A DNA stretch of 64,000 nucleotides from assembly GCF_029855045.1 (NCBI RefSeq), contig NZ_CP123228.1:3224001-3288000 (forward strand). The letters are read 5' to 3'. Made by a program: the position numbers and the translations under genes. The notes beneath the pieces are model-generated. The model saw only the letters and a list, made by a program, of their open reading frames with translations. It was not told where the DNA came from and searched no databases. Positions 26,847 through 38,505 of this stretch are shown piece by piece. How positions within the stretch are numbered: the first letter of the stretch is position 1; each line of letters opens with the position of its first letter. This DNA is from Piscinibacter sp. XHJ-5 (GTDB lineage Bacteria; Pseudomonadota; Gammaproteobacteria; Burkholderiales; Burkholderiaceae_C).

Positions 26847-28535
26847 CTATTGCGCTTGCCCTTCTACCAGCGCCGTGATGGCACGGGACTGGCAGCCGTC
26901 GGCCAAGGTGGCCAGGCGCGCGGCGAACGCTGCGTAGCGCGGGTCCAGTCGCTTCAGGTGATCCGCGCGCTCTCGCACGGATCGCATGTTGCCCCTTCGC
27001 GCAAGCTCGCGCAGCACCTGCATCTCTTCGGGCGGCGGATACACCAGGCTGTTGGCGGTGCCGATGCTGCCGGCCCTTTCTGCCGGAAGAACCTCCGGTT
27101 CCTCGTAGACCGCTGCGCCGGCGTTCATCTCGCGCAGAGCACCGGGAAGCGTGAAGCAAAGTCGCGCGCCGCCGCCGTGGCCGGCGTGCGCCGACACCGT
27201 GCCGCCCATTGCCTGCACGGCGCGCCGCACGATGCTCAGCCCCAGACCGTAGCCTTCGTAGCGTCCGTCATGCGCGCGGTAGAAGGGCTCGAAGAGTTGC
27301 GCCGCGGTGGCAGCGTCGAAGCCGACCCCGTTGTCGCTCACGCAGACCGTGACGTCGCGCGCATGCGACGTTGCCTCGATGTCGATGCGGGGCGCGGCCG
27401 CGCCGCGCGTGAACTTGACAGCGTTGCTCACGAGGTTGACGAACACCGCGCGCAGCAGGTCGGGGTCGCCGAGCACCGCAGGCATGGGGGCGCGGTGGAA
27501 CGACGGCCGCACCACGCCGGGCAGCGACAGCATCACCTCGTCGTAGGCCGCGCGCGCCAGCTCCCCCAGCGACACGGGGACGCGCCGCACGTTGGCGTCG
27601 CCCAGGCGCGCCAGATCGAGCATCGCGGCGACCATGCGCGCCGATGCGTCGCACTGCTCGGCGATGAGGGGCAGAGCGCGCTGCGCCATCACCATGTCGC
27701 CCTCGGCCAGCGCGTCGGTCGCCATGCGCGCCAGCTTCGACATGCCTCCCAGGGGACCGCGAAGGTCGTGCGACACGCCGCGCGTGAAGGCCTCGAGGCC
27801 CTCGATCAGTTCACGCAGGTGCGCCGTGCGCTGCGCGACGCGGTCTTCGAGTCGGGCGTTGGCTTCTCGCAGCTGCGCTTGCGCAGCTGCGCGCCGCTCG
27901 ATCTCGGCGGCAAGCGCGGCGTGGCGGCGCAGCAGGCTGATGGCAAGCACGGCCATCCCGAACACCAGCACCGACAGCCCAGCGAAGTACTGCAGCTGCA
28001 TGGGCGCGACGCCCGCGGCGCGTAGCGAGAAGGGCAGCAGCGGCAGCATGACGAGACCAGCCCCCAGGATCGCGTGGCCCTCGCCTGGTTGCTGCGCGGC
28101 GCGGCGGAAGGCCAGCACCGCCGGGCCGGCGTAGGCCAGCAGCACGCCCGCTTGGAAGACGACACGGGGCACGCGCGCGCTCACCGTCAGGGCCAGCACG
28201 AGCATGGCACCGGGCACCAGGGCGGCCAGTGTTGCCGCGCGGTGCCAACCCGCCGGCATGCCCAGGTACTGGAGCATGCCGGCGACGATGGCCAGCACCG
28301 CGGTTCCGATCAACATCGCCGACAACCGCAGTTGCAGCGTGTCGATCAGCGGACCGGTGAAGACCAGCAGGTCGGCATGCAGGTACCACGCCGCTATCAG
28401 CGTGAACGCCACCGCCAGTGTTCGCAAGCCCGCCTCGCGCGTGCGTGCGCCGACGGTGGCGTACAGCAGCGCGAGCACCGCGAAGCTGATTCCCTCGACT
28501 CGCAGGACGGTGAGGGTGGGCCAGGGCGCGTCCAC
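26847..28535 (-). CDS. Membrane sensor histidine kinase with C-terminal helical extension
   Basis: The 562-residue protein has about seven membrane helices (about 10-210), a short coiled coil, and a HisKA domain with GVSHDLRGPLGGM (phospho-His about residue 270). The HATPase domain has NLVSNAVKFT as N box, DNGVGFD as G1 and GYGLGLSIV as G2. The last 75 residues (VYPPPEEMQVLRELARRG and following, ARLATLADGCQSRAI) form the helical tail found after receiver or kinase domains in many hybrid kinases. No receiver domain is present here. No partner response regulator is adjacent, so it is an orphan kinase. Confidence 0.87.
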   Translation of the reverse strand: MDAPWPTLTVLRVEGISFAVLALLYATVGARTREAGLRTLAVAFTLIAAWYLHADLLVFTGPLIDTLQLRLSAMLIGTAVLAIVAGMLQYLGMPAGWHRAATLAALVPGAMLVLALTVSARVPRVVFQAGVLLAYAGPAVLAFRRAAQQPGEGHAILGAGLVMLPLLPFSLRAAGVAPMQLQYFAGLSVLVFGMAVLAISLLRRHAALAAEIERRAAAQAQLREANARLEDRVAQRTAHLRELIEGLEAFTRGVSHDLRGPLGGMSKLARMATDALAEGDMVMAQRALPLIAEQCDASARMVAAMLDLARLGDANVRRVPVSLGELARAAYDEVMLSLPGVVRPSFHRAPMPAVLGDPDLLRAVFVNLVSNAVKFTRGAAAPRIDIEATSHARDVTVCVSDNGVGFDAATAAQLFEPFYRAHDGRYEGYGLGLSIVRRAVQAMGGTVSAHAGHGGGARLCFTLPGALREMNAGAAVYEEPEVLPAERAGSIGTANSLVYPPPEEMQVLRELARRGNMRSVRERADHLKRLDPRYAAFAARLATLADGCQSRAITALVEGQAQ

Positions 28536-28803
28536 GCGCCGATCCTAGCAGCACCCTGGCCGGCGGAACCGCCCGGCCCGGGCGTTGACGGCCCTGGTCA
28601 TCGACTGCGACGTCGCGGGCCTGACGGTTCCCGAGCGTGCTTGCGCGGTCGGGGCCGTTCCCATGGCGAGGCTGTGCTTCAAGGCTCCGCCTCGGCGCTG
28701 CCAAAGCACATCGTTCTTTGCACGCGCGAAGAAAAGCAGGGTCGATTGCAAGGGACCCGTGATCCGGCAGCAACGTCTGCCCAACCGAACCTACGATGAC
28801 CAG

Positions 28804-30189
28804 ATGAACCTGCCACTGACCATGCGCCGCGCCCCAGGCGCCAACACGACAGTGTCAACCACCCTGCGTCAGCCGCTGCGCATCCTGGAAACCTCGTCGT
28901 CACTGCCCCAGCATGCCGACGTGGTGGTGATCGGCGGCGGCATCATCGGCGTGTTCGCTGCCTACTACATGGCCCGGCGCGGCCTCTCGGTGGCGGTGGT
29001 CGAAAAGGGCCACGTCGGTGCCGAGCAATCGAGCCGCAACTGGGGCTGGTGCCGCCAGCAGAACCGCGACGCGCGCGAGTTGCCGATGGCGACCAGGAGC
29101 CTTCAGCTCTGGGAGCAGTTCGGCGCCGACACCGGTGAAGACACGGGCTTCAACCGCCACGGGCTGCTCTACCTCAGCGACGACGACGAAGAGATCGAGC
29201 GCTGGGCGCGCTGGCGCGAGTTCGCCAAGACCGCCGGCGTGACGACGCACATGCTCAGCAGCCGCGAGGCCACCGAGCGCGGACGTGCTACCGGCCGCGT
29301 GTGGAAGGGCGGCGTCTTCTCGCCTTCCGATGGCACGGCCGATCCCGCCAGGGCGGCGCCGGCCGTAGCGGCTGCACTCATGAAGCTCGGGGGCAGCGTC
29401 CGCCAGAATTGCGCCGCGCGCGGCATCGAGCTCGAAGGCGGCCGCGTCAGCGGCGTGGTGACCGAGGTTGGAACCATCAAAACGCGCACGGCGGTTCTCG
29501 CGGGGGGCGCCTGGGCGTCCTCGTTCTGCCGCCAGCTGGGTATCCGCTTTCCGCTGGCCACGGTGCGGCAAGCGATCGTGCGCATGGCCCCGATGGAACA
29601 GCGGCTGCCTGACGCCTTGACCACGGCACGTGTCGCCGTGACGCGCCGCAGCGACAACAGCTACATCCTGGCCATCAGCGGCCGGGGGCGCGTGGATCCC
29701 ACGGCGCAGCTCATGCGTTTCGCACCGCAGTTTGTCCCGATGTTTGCCAAGCGCTGGCGCAACGTGTTTCCGGGCGGTCTGGAAGGCCTGCGCTGGGGCC
29801 ACGAAACCCTCGCGCGATGGAAGCTGGACGAGCCCACGCCCATGGAGCGGGCACGCATCCTCGACCCCACGCCAGACCCGGCGGGCGTGCGCGAAACCCA
29901 CCGCCGCGCCCTGGCCTTGCTGCCCGCGCTGCGCGAGGCCAGCATCGCCAGTGCCTGGGCCGGCTACATCGACAGCACGCCGGACGGCGTCCCCGGCATC
30001 GGTGAAGTGCCGGAGGTGCCTGGATTCATCGTGGCGGCGGGCTTCTCGGGGCACGGCTTCGGCATCGGCCCGGGCGCGGGTCACCTCATCGCCGACCTGG
30101 TCACCGGTGCCGAACCCGTCTTCGATCCCGCGCCTTTCCGCCCGGGTCGATTCAATCGCTCAGCGTGGGGCAAGGTGGCTGATTTCTGA
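28804..30189 (+). CDS. FAD-dependent amino acid/amine oxidoreductase (DadA/DAO family)
   Basis: The start is taken as ATG 28804; the frame is open further upstream but without family similarity there. The 461-residue flavoprotein has the dinucleotide-binding DVVVIGGGIIGVFAAYYMARRG (about residues 40-60), an adenosine-binding Glu in VVEKG, and the DAO-family C-terminal GFSGHGFGIGPGAGHLIADL. It probably oxidises D-amino acids or N-methylated amines to imines. It stands opposite the D-amino-acid-like operon on the minus strand (30379-34152), with which it may share a pathway. No signal peptide or membrane anchor is seen. Confidence 0.85.
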   Translation: MNLPLTMRRAPGANTTVSTTLRQPLRILETSSSLPQHADVVVIGGGIIGVFAAYYMARRGLSVAVVEKGHVGAEQSSRNWGWCRQQNRDARELPMATRSLQLWEQFGADTGEDTGFNRHGLLYLSDDDEEIERWARWREFAKTAGVTTHMLSSREATERGRATGRVWKGGVFSPSDGTADPARAAPAVAAALMKLGGSVRQNCAARGIELEGGRVSGVVTEVGTIKTRTAVLAGGAWASSFCRQLGIRFPLATVRQAIVRMAPMEQRLPDALTTARVAVTRRSDNSYILAISGRGRVDPTAQLMRFAPQFVPMFAKRWRNVFPGGLEGLRWGHETLARWKLDEPTPMERARILDPTPDPAGVRETHRRALALLPALREASIASAWAGYIDSTPDGVPGIGEVPEVPGFIVAAGFSGHGFGIGPGAGHLIADLVTGAEPVFDPAPFRPGRFNRSAWGKVADF

Positions 30190-30378
30190 GTGCTTGTCAT
30201 GTGGACTTGATCCCGTATCGATCGCGTTGCCACGCATCGATGGATGACGGGTCCAGCCCGCAATGACACTCAATCCATCACCGCCCGACCTTGTTTCGCC
30301 CCTCAGGCGCGTGCTTTCGTCGGGCCCGATCAGGCCGTTCAAGTTCTTGGGTTCGTTCATGGCGGTCGGCGGAAGGCT

Positions 30379-31656
30379 TCAGGCGAGCTTGTCCTTGAGC
30401 CGGTAATAGGCGCCTATCAGAGGCAGGAACCACGGAGGTCCGAAGTGGCCCGGGATGGCGGGCCAGGCGAAGTCCTTCCAGGGATTGAGCTCGGCGCGCC
30501 CGTCCATGACTTCGGCCATGATCGTCCCCATCAGGGTCGACATCTGGGTGCCGTGGCCGCTGTAGCCCATCGAGTAGTAGATGCCGTTGCGCTCGCCGGC
30601 GCGCGGGAGGCGGTCACGCGTCATGTCGACCATGCCGCCCCAGCAGTAGTCGATGCGTGCGTCGCGCAGCTCGGGAAAGACGTCGTGCAATGCCGCCTGC
30701 AGGATCGCGCCGCTCTTCGCGTCGGAGTTCGGGTTGGACACGGCGAAGCGCGCCCGTCCGCCGAAGAGCAGCCGGTCGTCGGGCGTGGTCCTGAAATAGT
30801 TGACCAGGTTCTTGGTGTCGACTGCCATCCGGCGCCGCGGCAACAGCCGGTCGAGCGTCTCTTTCGACAGGGGCTCGGTGACGATGAGGAACGCGCCGAC
30901 CGGCACGATCCTGCGCCGGACCCAACCCAGCGGCCCGGTGTGCGAGGTTCCGCTCGCCAGCAGCACCTGCTTCGCATGCAGCCGGCCCTTGGGTGTGTCG
31001 ATGGTGTGGCCGCCGCCGGGGGTGGGCCGCAGGCCCGTCATCGGCGTGCGCTCGTGGATCTCGACGCCCCACCGCGCCGCCGCTTCCCCCAGACCACGCA
31101 CGAAGCGCCCCACGTGCATGCCGGCACTCTTGCGGTAGACCAGCCCGCCGCAATAGCGCTCCGACCCGACCTCGCCGGCCAGGTTGGCGCGGCTGACCAT
31201 CTCGGTGTCGGGGTCGACGTTGGCCGCCAGCAATTCCTGGCTGCGCGCCAGCTTGCTGTAGTGCTCGGGCTTGGCCGCGAGCTTGATCTTGCCGACGCGC
31301 GAGAAGCTGCAGTCGATGTTCTCTTCTCGCACCAGGCGTTCGACCGTGTCGACGCCGGCGTCGAAGGCGCGGTAGAGCCGGTTCGCGACGTCCCTGCCGA
31401 GCGTGGCGGACAGCATGCCGTAGTCCTGGGCGAAGCCGTTGTTGCACATGCCGCCGTTGCGGCCGGACGCCGCGTTGCCGACGGTCTCCGCTTCGAGGAG
31501 GACGACACGCGCGCCCTTCTTGGCAAGCGCCAGCGCGGCCGAACATCCGGTCAGGCCGCCGCCGATCACTGCAACGTCGCAGCTGCCCTGCACAGGTCCT
31601 GCAGTGGCACTGCGGAAGGGCGCCGACGTGTCCAGCCAATACGAGGTCAGCTTCAT
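30379..31656 (-). CDS. FAD-dependent oxidoreductase, gamma-glutamylputrescine-oxidase-like (PuuB/OrdL)
   Basis: The 425-residue protein starts with SYWLDTSAPF, typical of the PuuB/OrdL branch, then the FAD motif CDVAVIGGGLTGCSAALAL and NAASGRNGGMCNNGF. The C-terminal MGYSGHGTQMSTLMG helix contacts FAD. Members oxidise gamma-glutamylputrescine or related amines. No other Puu genes are here, so the substrate is probably a different amine or amino acid. It is the last gene of the likely operon DSD1-RidA-GNAT-oxidase, 44 bases after the GNAT gene. Confidence 0.85.
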   Translation of the reverse strand: MKLTSYWLDTSAPFRSATAGPVQGSCDVAVIGGGLTGCSAALALAKKGARVVLLEAETVGNAASGRNGGMCNNGFAQDYGMLSATLGRDVANRLYRAFDAGVDTVERLVREENIDCSFSRVGKIKLAAKPEHYSKLARSQELLAANVDPDTEMVSRANLAGEVGSERYCGGLVYRKSAGMHVGRFVRGLGEAAARWGVEIHERTPMTGLRPTPGGGHTIDTPKGRLHAKQVLLASGTSHTGPLGWVRRRIVPVGAFLIVTEPLSKETLDRLLPRRRMAVDTKNLVNYFRTTPDDRLLFGGRARFAVSNPNSDAKSGAILQAALHDVFPELRDARIDYCWGGMVDMTRDRLPRAGERNGIYYSMGYSGHGTQMSTLMGTIMAEVMDGRAELNPWKDFAWPAIPGHFGPPWFLPLIGAYYRLKDKLA

Positions 31657-31700
31657 GGCGGCGTTCCCGGCGTCTTCGAGCGCAGCATCACGTGTGTCTC

Positions 31701-32576
31701 CTAATTGAACGACTGGTTGGCCAGCGCAAACGTGCGTGCTGGCCCCGCCGGCGCGATCTGCGGTCCCTTGACCATGGCGGTGGCGTCACCGACGTGCTGC
31801 AGGCCGATGCCTTCGAGCCACCCGCCGAGCTGCGAGGTGGCGGACGTGTCGACGCGAACGAACACACGCCCGAGGCGCGCCAGCGCGGCCTCGATCAACG
31901 CGCGCGCGTCGGCCGCACTGTCGGCGACGACGGGACCGATGACGTGCCCGCGGCCGAACAGACGTGAGATGGCATAGCCGCGCGGCTCGCCGTCACGCAC
32001 GAGCACATGGCCGTCACCGGCCTGGATGAGCCGATCCAGCATCCGCGGCCTGGCCCACCCCGTGGCCTGTCGATCCAGACGCGCGACCGCCTCGACATCC
32101 GATGCCGCCATCGGCCTGACCAGGCTGGCCGGGGGCGCCTGGTGGCGCTCGTGGGGAACGCCCTGGTGCTGTTGAATGACGCCGATGCGAACAAAGCCGC
32201 GCCTTTCATAAAGCGCCAGGCCTTCGGCCGTGGCGTTCAGCGTGATGGTCCGCGGCTGTGCCGCTGCCAGCAGCGAATCCATCAGCCGGGCACCGTAACC
32301 ACGGCCTTGAGCAGCCTTGGCCACGATGATCATCCCGGCTGAAGCATGGTCCTCGCCGTTGGCCCACCAGGCCGCGGTCGCGATGACCGTGCCGGCGGTG
32401 TCTCGCAGCACGAAGCCCTGGCCCAGTTCCAGCGCGATGGCCCAGTCCTCGAGCCGATAAGGCCAGGACATCTCCTGCGAGAGCCGCAGGGCGCCTTCCA
32501 GGTGCTCCTTGGCAAACGGGAGCAGCACCACGTCGTCGTGGTCGCGGTGGCCGGGTCGGGTTGTCGTGGCGGTCAT
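31701..32576 (-). CDS. Double-domain GNAT N-acetyltransferase
   Basis: The 291-residue protein contains a GNAT domain in the first half (acetyl-CoA pyrophosphate loop VAKAAQGRGYGARLM, about residues 85-100, then ALYERRGFVRIG). A second half starts at VRPMAASDVEAVARLDRQA; it resembles the first but has a weaker CoA loop (ADARALIEAALARLG). It probably acetylates a small amine or amino acid. Its ATG overlaps the RidA stop (ATGA), so the two are coupled. The second-half degeneracy suggests one catalytic and one substrate-binding or regulatory domain. Confidence 0.83.
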   Translation of the reverse strand: MTATTTRPGHRDHDDVVLLPFAKEHLEGALRLSQEMSWPYRLEDWAIALELGQGFVLRDTAGTVIATAAWWANGEDHASAGMIIVAKAAQGRGYGARLMDSLLAAAQPRTITLNATAEGLALYERRGFVRIGVIQQHQGVPHERHQAPPASLVRPMAASDVEAVARLDRQATGWARPRMLDRLIQAGDGHVLVRDGEPRGYAISRLFGRGHVIGPVVADSAADARALIEAALARLGRVFVRVDTSATSQLGGWLEGIGLQHVGDATAMVKGPQIAPAGPARTFALANQSFN

Positions 32577-32971
32577 GGTTCGCGCACCGCGATGGCGTCG
32601 ATCTCGACCAGGTACCCATAGTGCAGTTCAGGCACCGGAACCACGCTGCGCGCGGGGCACGCATCCGGCAGCATGGACGCATAGACCGCGTTGAAGCGTG
32701 GCCAGTTGGCGATGCCGACGATGTAGGCCGTCACCTTGACCAGCTGCTGCGGTGAACTGCCTGCCGCGCGCACGATCTCCAGCATGTTCTCGATCGCCTG
32801 CCTGGCCTGCGCCTCGAAGCCGTCGTCTTCCAACGGGCTTCCATCCGGCCGGATCGGCAACTGGCCAGAGACGAAGACGTGTGCACCCGAGACGACGGCC
32901 TGCGAGTAGTGGCCTGCCGGCTTCGGAGCGCGGTGCGTCAGGACAGCCCTCACGATCTGGCCGCCGCTCAT
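32573..32971 (-). CDS. RidA-family enamine/imine deaminase
   Basis: The 132-residue protein starts at ATG 32971, overlapping the stop of the preceding gene by ATGA; upstream alternatives are not needed. RidA-family features are HYSQAVVSGAHVFVSGQLP, the QARQAIENM helix, and VKVTAYIVGIANW. Near the C-terminus ARSVVPVPELHYGYLVEIDAIA carries the usual Arg that binds the carboxylate. RidA hydrolyses reactive enamines/imines released by PLP-dependent dehydratases or amino acid oxidases. This fits its place between a DSD1-type enzyme and oxidases. Confidence 0.88.
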   Translation of the reverse strand: MSGGQIVRAVLTHRAPKPAGHYSQAVVSGAHVFVSGQLPIRPDGSPLEDDGFEAQARQAIENMLEIVRAAGSSPQQLVKVTAYIVGIANWPRFNAVYASMLPDACPARSVVPVPELHYGYLVEIDAIAVREP

Positions 32972-34152
32972 TGCCAGCCCCCGAAACGCATCCACTCGGC
33001 TTCAATGCGGTCGGAGCTGCCGCGGACGACGTGATAGGCCCGATGCTGGGCGCCGGTGGCACAGGCGTGGTTCGGAAGAATCCGCACGCGGTCACCGATG
33101 GCGAGATCGGGCAGCACGCCGCCCGAGCCCGGTCGCACCGTGATGATCCCGTGCTCCTGGTTGGCGTCGGCAACGATCAGGTCGGGATAGGGCACGCCGG
33201 CGGTATCGCACACCAGCCCATAGCCTTGGTCGACGGCCTGCTTGCGGGTGCCCCTGTCCTGCGACAGAGCCATCCAGCCGGCGTCGACCAGGATCCATCC
33301 CTTGTCTCGCTGGTGGCCGATCACCGTCGCGAGCACCGAGACCGCGATGTCCTCGACCTGGCAGACACCGATCCCGGCCATCACGAGATCGAAGAACACG
33401 AAGACGCCGGCCCGGACTTCGGTCACGCCGGTGAGGTCAGTGGCGTTGTGCGCGGTCGGTGTCGAGCCGACGCTGACCACCGGGCAGGGCAGACCCGCTT
33501 CACGCAGGATGTCGGCGGCATCGACCACGCTGCGGCGCTCGACCTCGGCGCAAAGGCGCAAGGCCTCGGCCCCACAAGCCGAATAACTCGCGCCGGCGTG
33601 CGTGATCACGCCCCGCAGTTCCGCGCCGTCTTCGAGCGCTTGGCCAATGTCCAGCAGCAGCTGCCGGTGGGTCGGCAGCACCCCGCAGCGGTGGCCGTCG
33701 CAGTCGATCTCGATCAGCGCCGGAATGCGCGTTCCTGCCTGGCGCGAGGCAAGCGCCACGGCTTGTGCCTGCTCCACGGTGTCCAGCACCACGGTCACAT
33801 CGGCGCCCCCGGCCCGCAGCGCGAGCACCTGCGGCAGTTTCGATGGCGCAATGCCGACCGCGTAGACGATGTCCCGCACGCCGGCGGCCGCGAACCGTTC
33901 CGCTTCAAGAAGCGTCGAAACGGTGGCCGGACCTGACGGCGACGCCATGACGCGTTGCGCGACGTCCACGGACTTGGACGTCTTGAGGTGCGGACGCAGC
34001 TTGACGCCCAGGCGGTCCAGCCTGGCTTTCAGACGTGCGACGTTCCGCTCCATCCGGTCGGCGTCGAGGACGGGGCAAGGCGTCGCCAGGTCCCCCAGCG
34101 TCGTTGAGATGTGTTCGGCTTGCGCCTGCTTCACGGCGGTGGCTTGGCCCAA
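32968..34152 (-). CDS. DSD1-type PLP enzyme (D-serine dehydratase / D-threonine aldolase family)
   Basis: TTG 34152 with GGAG five bases upstream is the likely start; the frame extends further but into the regulator's promoter region. The 394-residue protein has an alanine-racemase-like barrel with the PLP lysine in RPHLKTSKS. At the C-terminal metal-binding end, NQEHGIITV and LPNHACAT provide His and Cys ligands for Zn or Mn. These are the features of eukaryotic-type D-serine dehydratase DSD1 and of D-threonine aldolase. It should act on a D-hydroxy-amino acid in the cytoplasm. It is the first gene of an operon with RidA, GNAT and a flavin oxidase, divergent from a LysR regulator. Confidence 0.85.
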   Translation of the reverse strand: MGQATAVKQAQAEHISTTLGDLATPCPVLDADRMERNVARLKARLDRLGVKLRPHLKTSKSVDVAQRVMASPSGPATVSTLLEAERFAAAGVRDIVYAVGIAPSKLPQVLALRAGGADVTVVLDTVEQAQAVALASRQAGTRIPALIEIDCDGHRCGVLPTHRQLLLDIGQALEDGAELRGVITHAGASYSACGAEALRLCAEVERRSVVDAADILREAGLPCPVVSVGSTPTAHNATDLTGVTEVRAGVFVFFDLVMAGIGVCQVEDIAVSVLATVIGHQRDKGWILVDAGWMALSQDRGTRKQAVDQGYGLVCDTAGVPYPDLIVADANQEHGIITVRPGSGGVLPDLAIGDRVRILPNHACATGAQHRAYHVVRGSSDRIEAEWMRFGGWQ

Positions 34153-34243
34153 TGTCGCGCTCCGAGTTGTGCTTGTCCGATGCGGCCTGCTGGATGCGGA
34201 CCGAACTGACCAAGTGAGATGGCCGGATGTTGCCCCTGACCGA

Positions 34244-34257
34244 TTGAATCTACAATT
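34244..34257. promoter_or_regulatory. Possible LysR operator between the DSD1-type gene and the regulator
   Basis: ATTG-AATCTA-CAAT is a short interrupted palindrome in the only AT-rich part of the 140-base divergent intergenic region, 36 bases before the regulator start. LysR-type regulators usually bind such T-N11-A-like dyads. The position suits control of both directions. Confidence 0.4.
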
Positions 34258-34292
34258 TATCAAGACTGTATTCACACTTAAGGCTGGACTAA

Positions 34293-35210
34293 ATGCTGAC
34301 CTCTGAGGATCTGCGCTTCTTCAACGTGTTGGCCCAGTCCGCCTCTCTCGCTGAAGCTGCCCGGAAGATGGACGTCACGCCGCCGGCCGTGACCCAGCGC
34401 CTGCAGGCGCTGGAAGCACGGATCGGAATCCGGCTGATCGACCGTTCCGGCCGCAGGATGGTCCTCACCGATGAAGGCGATCTGGTCGCATCGCACGGGA
34501 CGATCGTGGCCGAGGCGATGGAGGCGTTGTCCGAGGCCCTGGCCAATCGCAAGAAGGCCGTCAGCGGGCACCTGCGCATCGCCGCCCCACATGGCTTCGG
34601 CCGGCTGCATGTCGCACCCGTGGTCGATGCGTTTGCCAAAGCGCATCCCGGCGTGACGGTCACTCTCGACCTGTCCGACCATCCCGGCGCGCAGTTGGTC
34701 GAGAGCAGCGACGTCATCGTTCACATCGGACCGCCTGGCGCCCAGAACCAGATCGTCACCACGTTGGCGCCGAACCGTCGCGTCCTCTGCGCCAGCCCGG
34801 ACTATCTCGCGAGTACTTCGCCGATTCGGTCGCCTTCAGACCTGCTGCGGCATCGATGCCTGGTCGTGAGAGAAAACGACGAGGACGTCACGTTGTGGCG
34901 CTTCGGGCACGCTTCGCGCGAGCCGGAGACCGTCCGGATCCGTCCCACGATGTGCAGCAATGACGGCGCGGTGGTGCGCGAGTGGGCGGTGGCAGGGCAG
35001 GGTGTCGCGATCCGGTCGGAGTGGAATGTCGCTGCCGACCTCACAGCCGGTCGGCTCAAGCGGGTGCTTGCAAGCTGGGAGGCTCCTGCCGCCGACGTTG
35101 TCGCCATGCTGGGCACCCGCTTCGGGCGAAGTGCGCGGGCAACGGCCTTTCTGACGATGCTGCGCCAATCCCTTTCGCCGGCACCTTGGAGGCGAAAGAC
35201 AGCTCGATGA
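34293..35210 (+). CDS. LysR-family transcription regulator
   Basis: The 305-residue protein has an N-terminal winged helix (LRFFNVLAQSASLAEAARKM, then TPPAVTQRLQALEARIGIRLIDRSGRRMVLT) and the LysR effector domain of two alpha/beta lobes (from LRIAAPHGFGRLHVAPVVDAF). Being divergent from the DSD1-RidA-GNAT-oxidase operon, it probably activates it in response to a substrate such as a D-amino acid. The effector is inferred from context only. Confidence 0.9.
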   Translation: MLTSEDLRFFNVLAQSASLAEAARKMDVTPPAVTQRLQALEARIGIRLIDRSGRRMVLTDEGDLVASHGTIVAEAMEALSEALANRKKAVSGHLRIAAPHGFGRLHVAPVVDAFAKAHPGVTVTLDLSDHPGAQLVESSDVIVHIGPPGAQNQIVTTLAPNRRVLCASPDYLASTSPIRSPSDLLRHRCLVVRENDEDVTLWRFGHASREPETVRIRPTMCSNDGAVVREWAVAGQGVAIRSEWNVAADLTAGRLKRVLASWEAPAADVVAMLGTRFGRSARATAFLTMLRQSLSPAPWRRKTAR

Positions 35211-35395
35211 TGCCGAGGCTGAGCACGCTCGGCGACTTTCTGCACCTCGATCTGGCGTGTGGCAAAGGCGGCTACACAGCGCTGCTATGGGCGGGATAGC
35301 TGCGACGCCTATGAGCGCCATTTGAGGAAACCAATTGTTCAGCACAGTTGGATTGATGAGACTGATCGCCATCGACGCAGCCTCACCCGCCTCCA

Positions 35396-35822
35396 ATGGA
35401 CAACCACGATCGATCGGCCGCATGGCACGCCACAGCCTGGCGAGTGTTCGGGGCCGCGAGCGTGGCCATCGGCATCGTCAATGCCTTCATTCCGCTGCTG
35501 CCCACCACGGTCTTCCTGCTCATCGGCGTCTGGGCCTGGGGCAAGGGCGCGCCTGAATGGCGGGCCCGCCTGCTGGCCCACCCGCGCTGGGGCGAGGCGC
35601 TGCGCCTGTGGGTGAACGGGCGGCAGGTCTCGCGCCGCGGCAAGCGCATGGCGACCCTGGGCATCGCGACGAACTGGGTTCTCAGTGCCGTGTTCATCGG
35701 CCCGACGACCGCGGTGTTGGCGGCAAGCCTCGGCCTCGCCGCATTGGTCGCATGGTTGTGGTGGCGCCCCGAGCCCGGGTCCGCCGCTTCGAGCGCCGAC
35801 TTCCTCGCACGGAGCGTCCACC

Positions 35823-35830
<8 letters not shown>
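35396..35830 (+). CDS. DUF454 (YbaN-like) membrane protein
   Basis: The 144-residue protein has about four hydrophobic segments and the DUF454 pattern: IVNAFIPLLPTTVFLLIGVWAWGKGAPEW, then LLAHPRWGEALRLWVNGRQVSRRGK. The family is an inner-membrane protein of unknown function, sometimes near haem or iron genes. It lies between the LysR gene and katG; the H2O2 or iron context is only suggestive. Confidence 0.85.
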
Positions 35831-38269
<2,439 letters not shown>

Positions 38270-38505
38270 TCCAGCGCGCGGTCGAAGCCTTCGCCGCGCA
38301 GGTGAGGAGGCCGCAGGAGACCCGTAGAGATGCGGGCCTTCGGCGGTCTGCTCCTTGCGTCGCTGCAGTCAGTTCGCAGGCAGCCAGCGACCCCGACGTT
38401 GATCAATGCAGGGTCACGTGCGGCTCCGTGCGCCGCGTGATCAGCCGCGCCATCGTGTCCAGCGCCACCTTCGCCGGATAGTGCAACGCCAGCTGGTGCA
38501 TCGCG

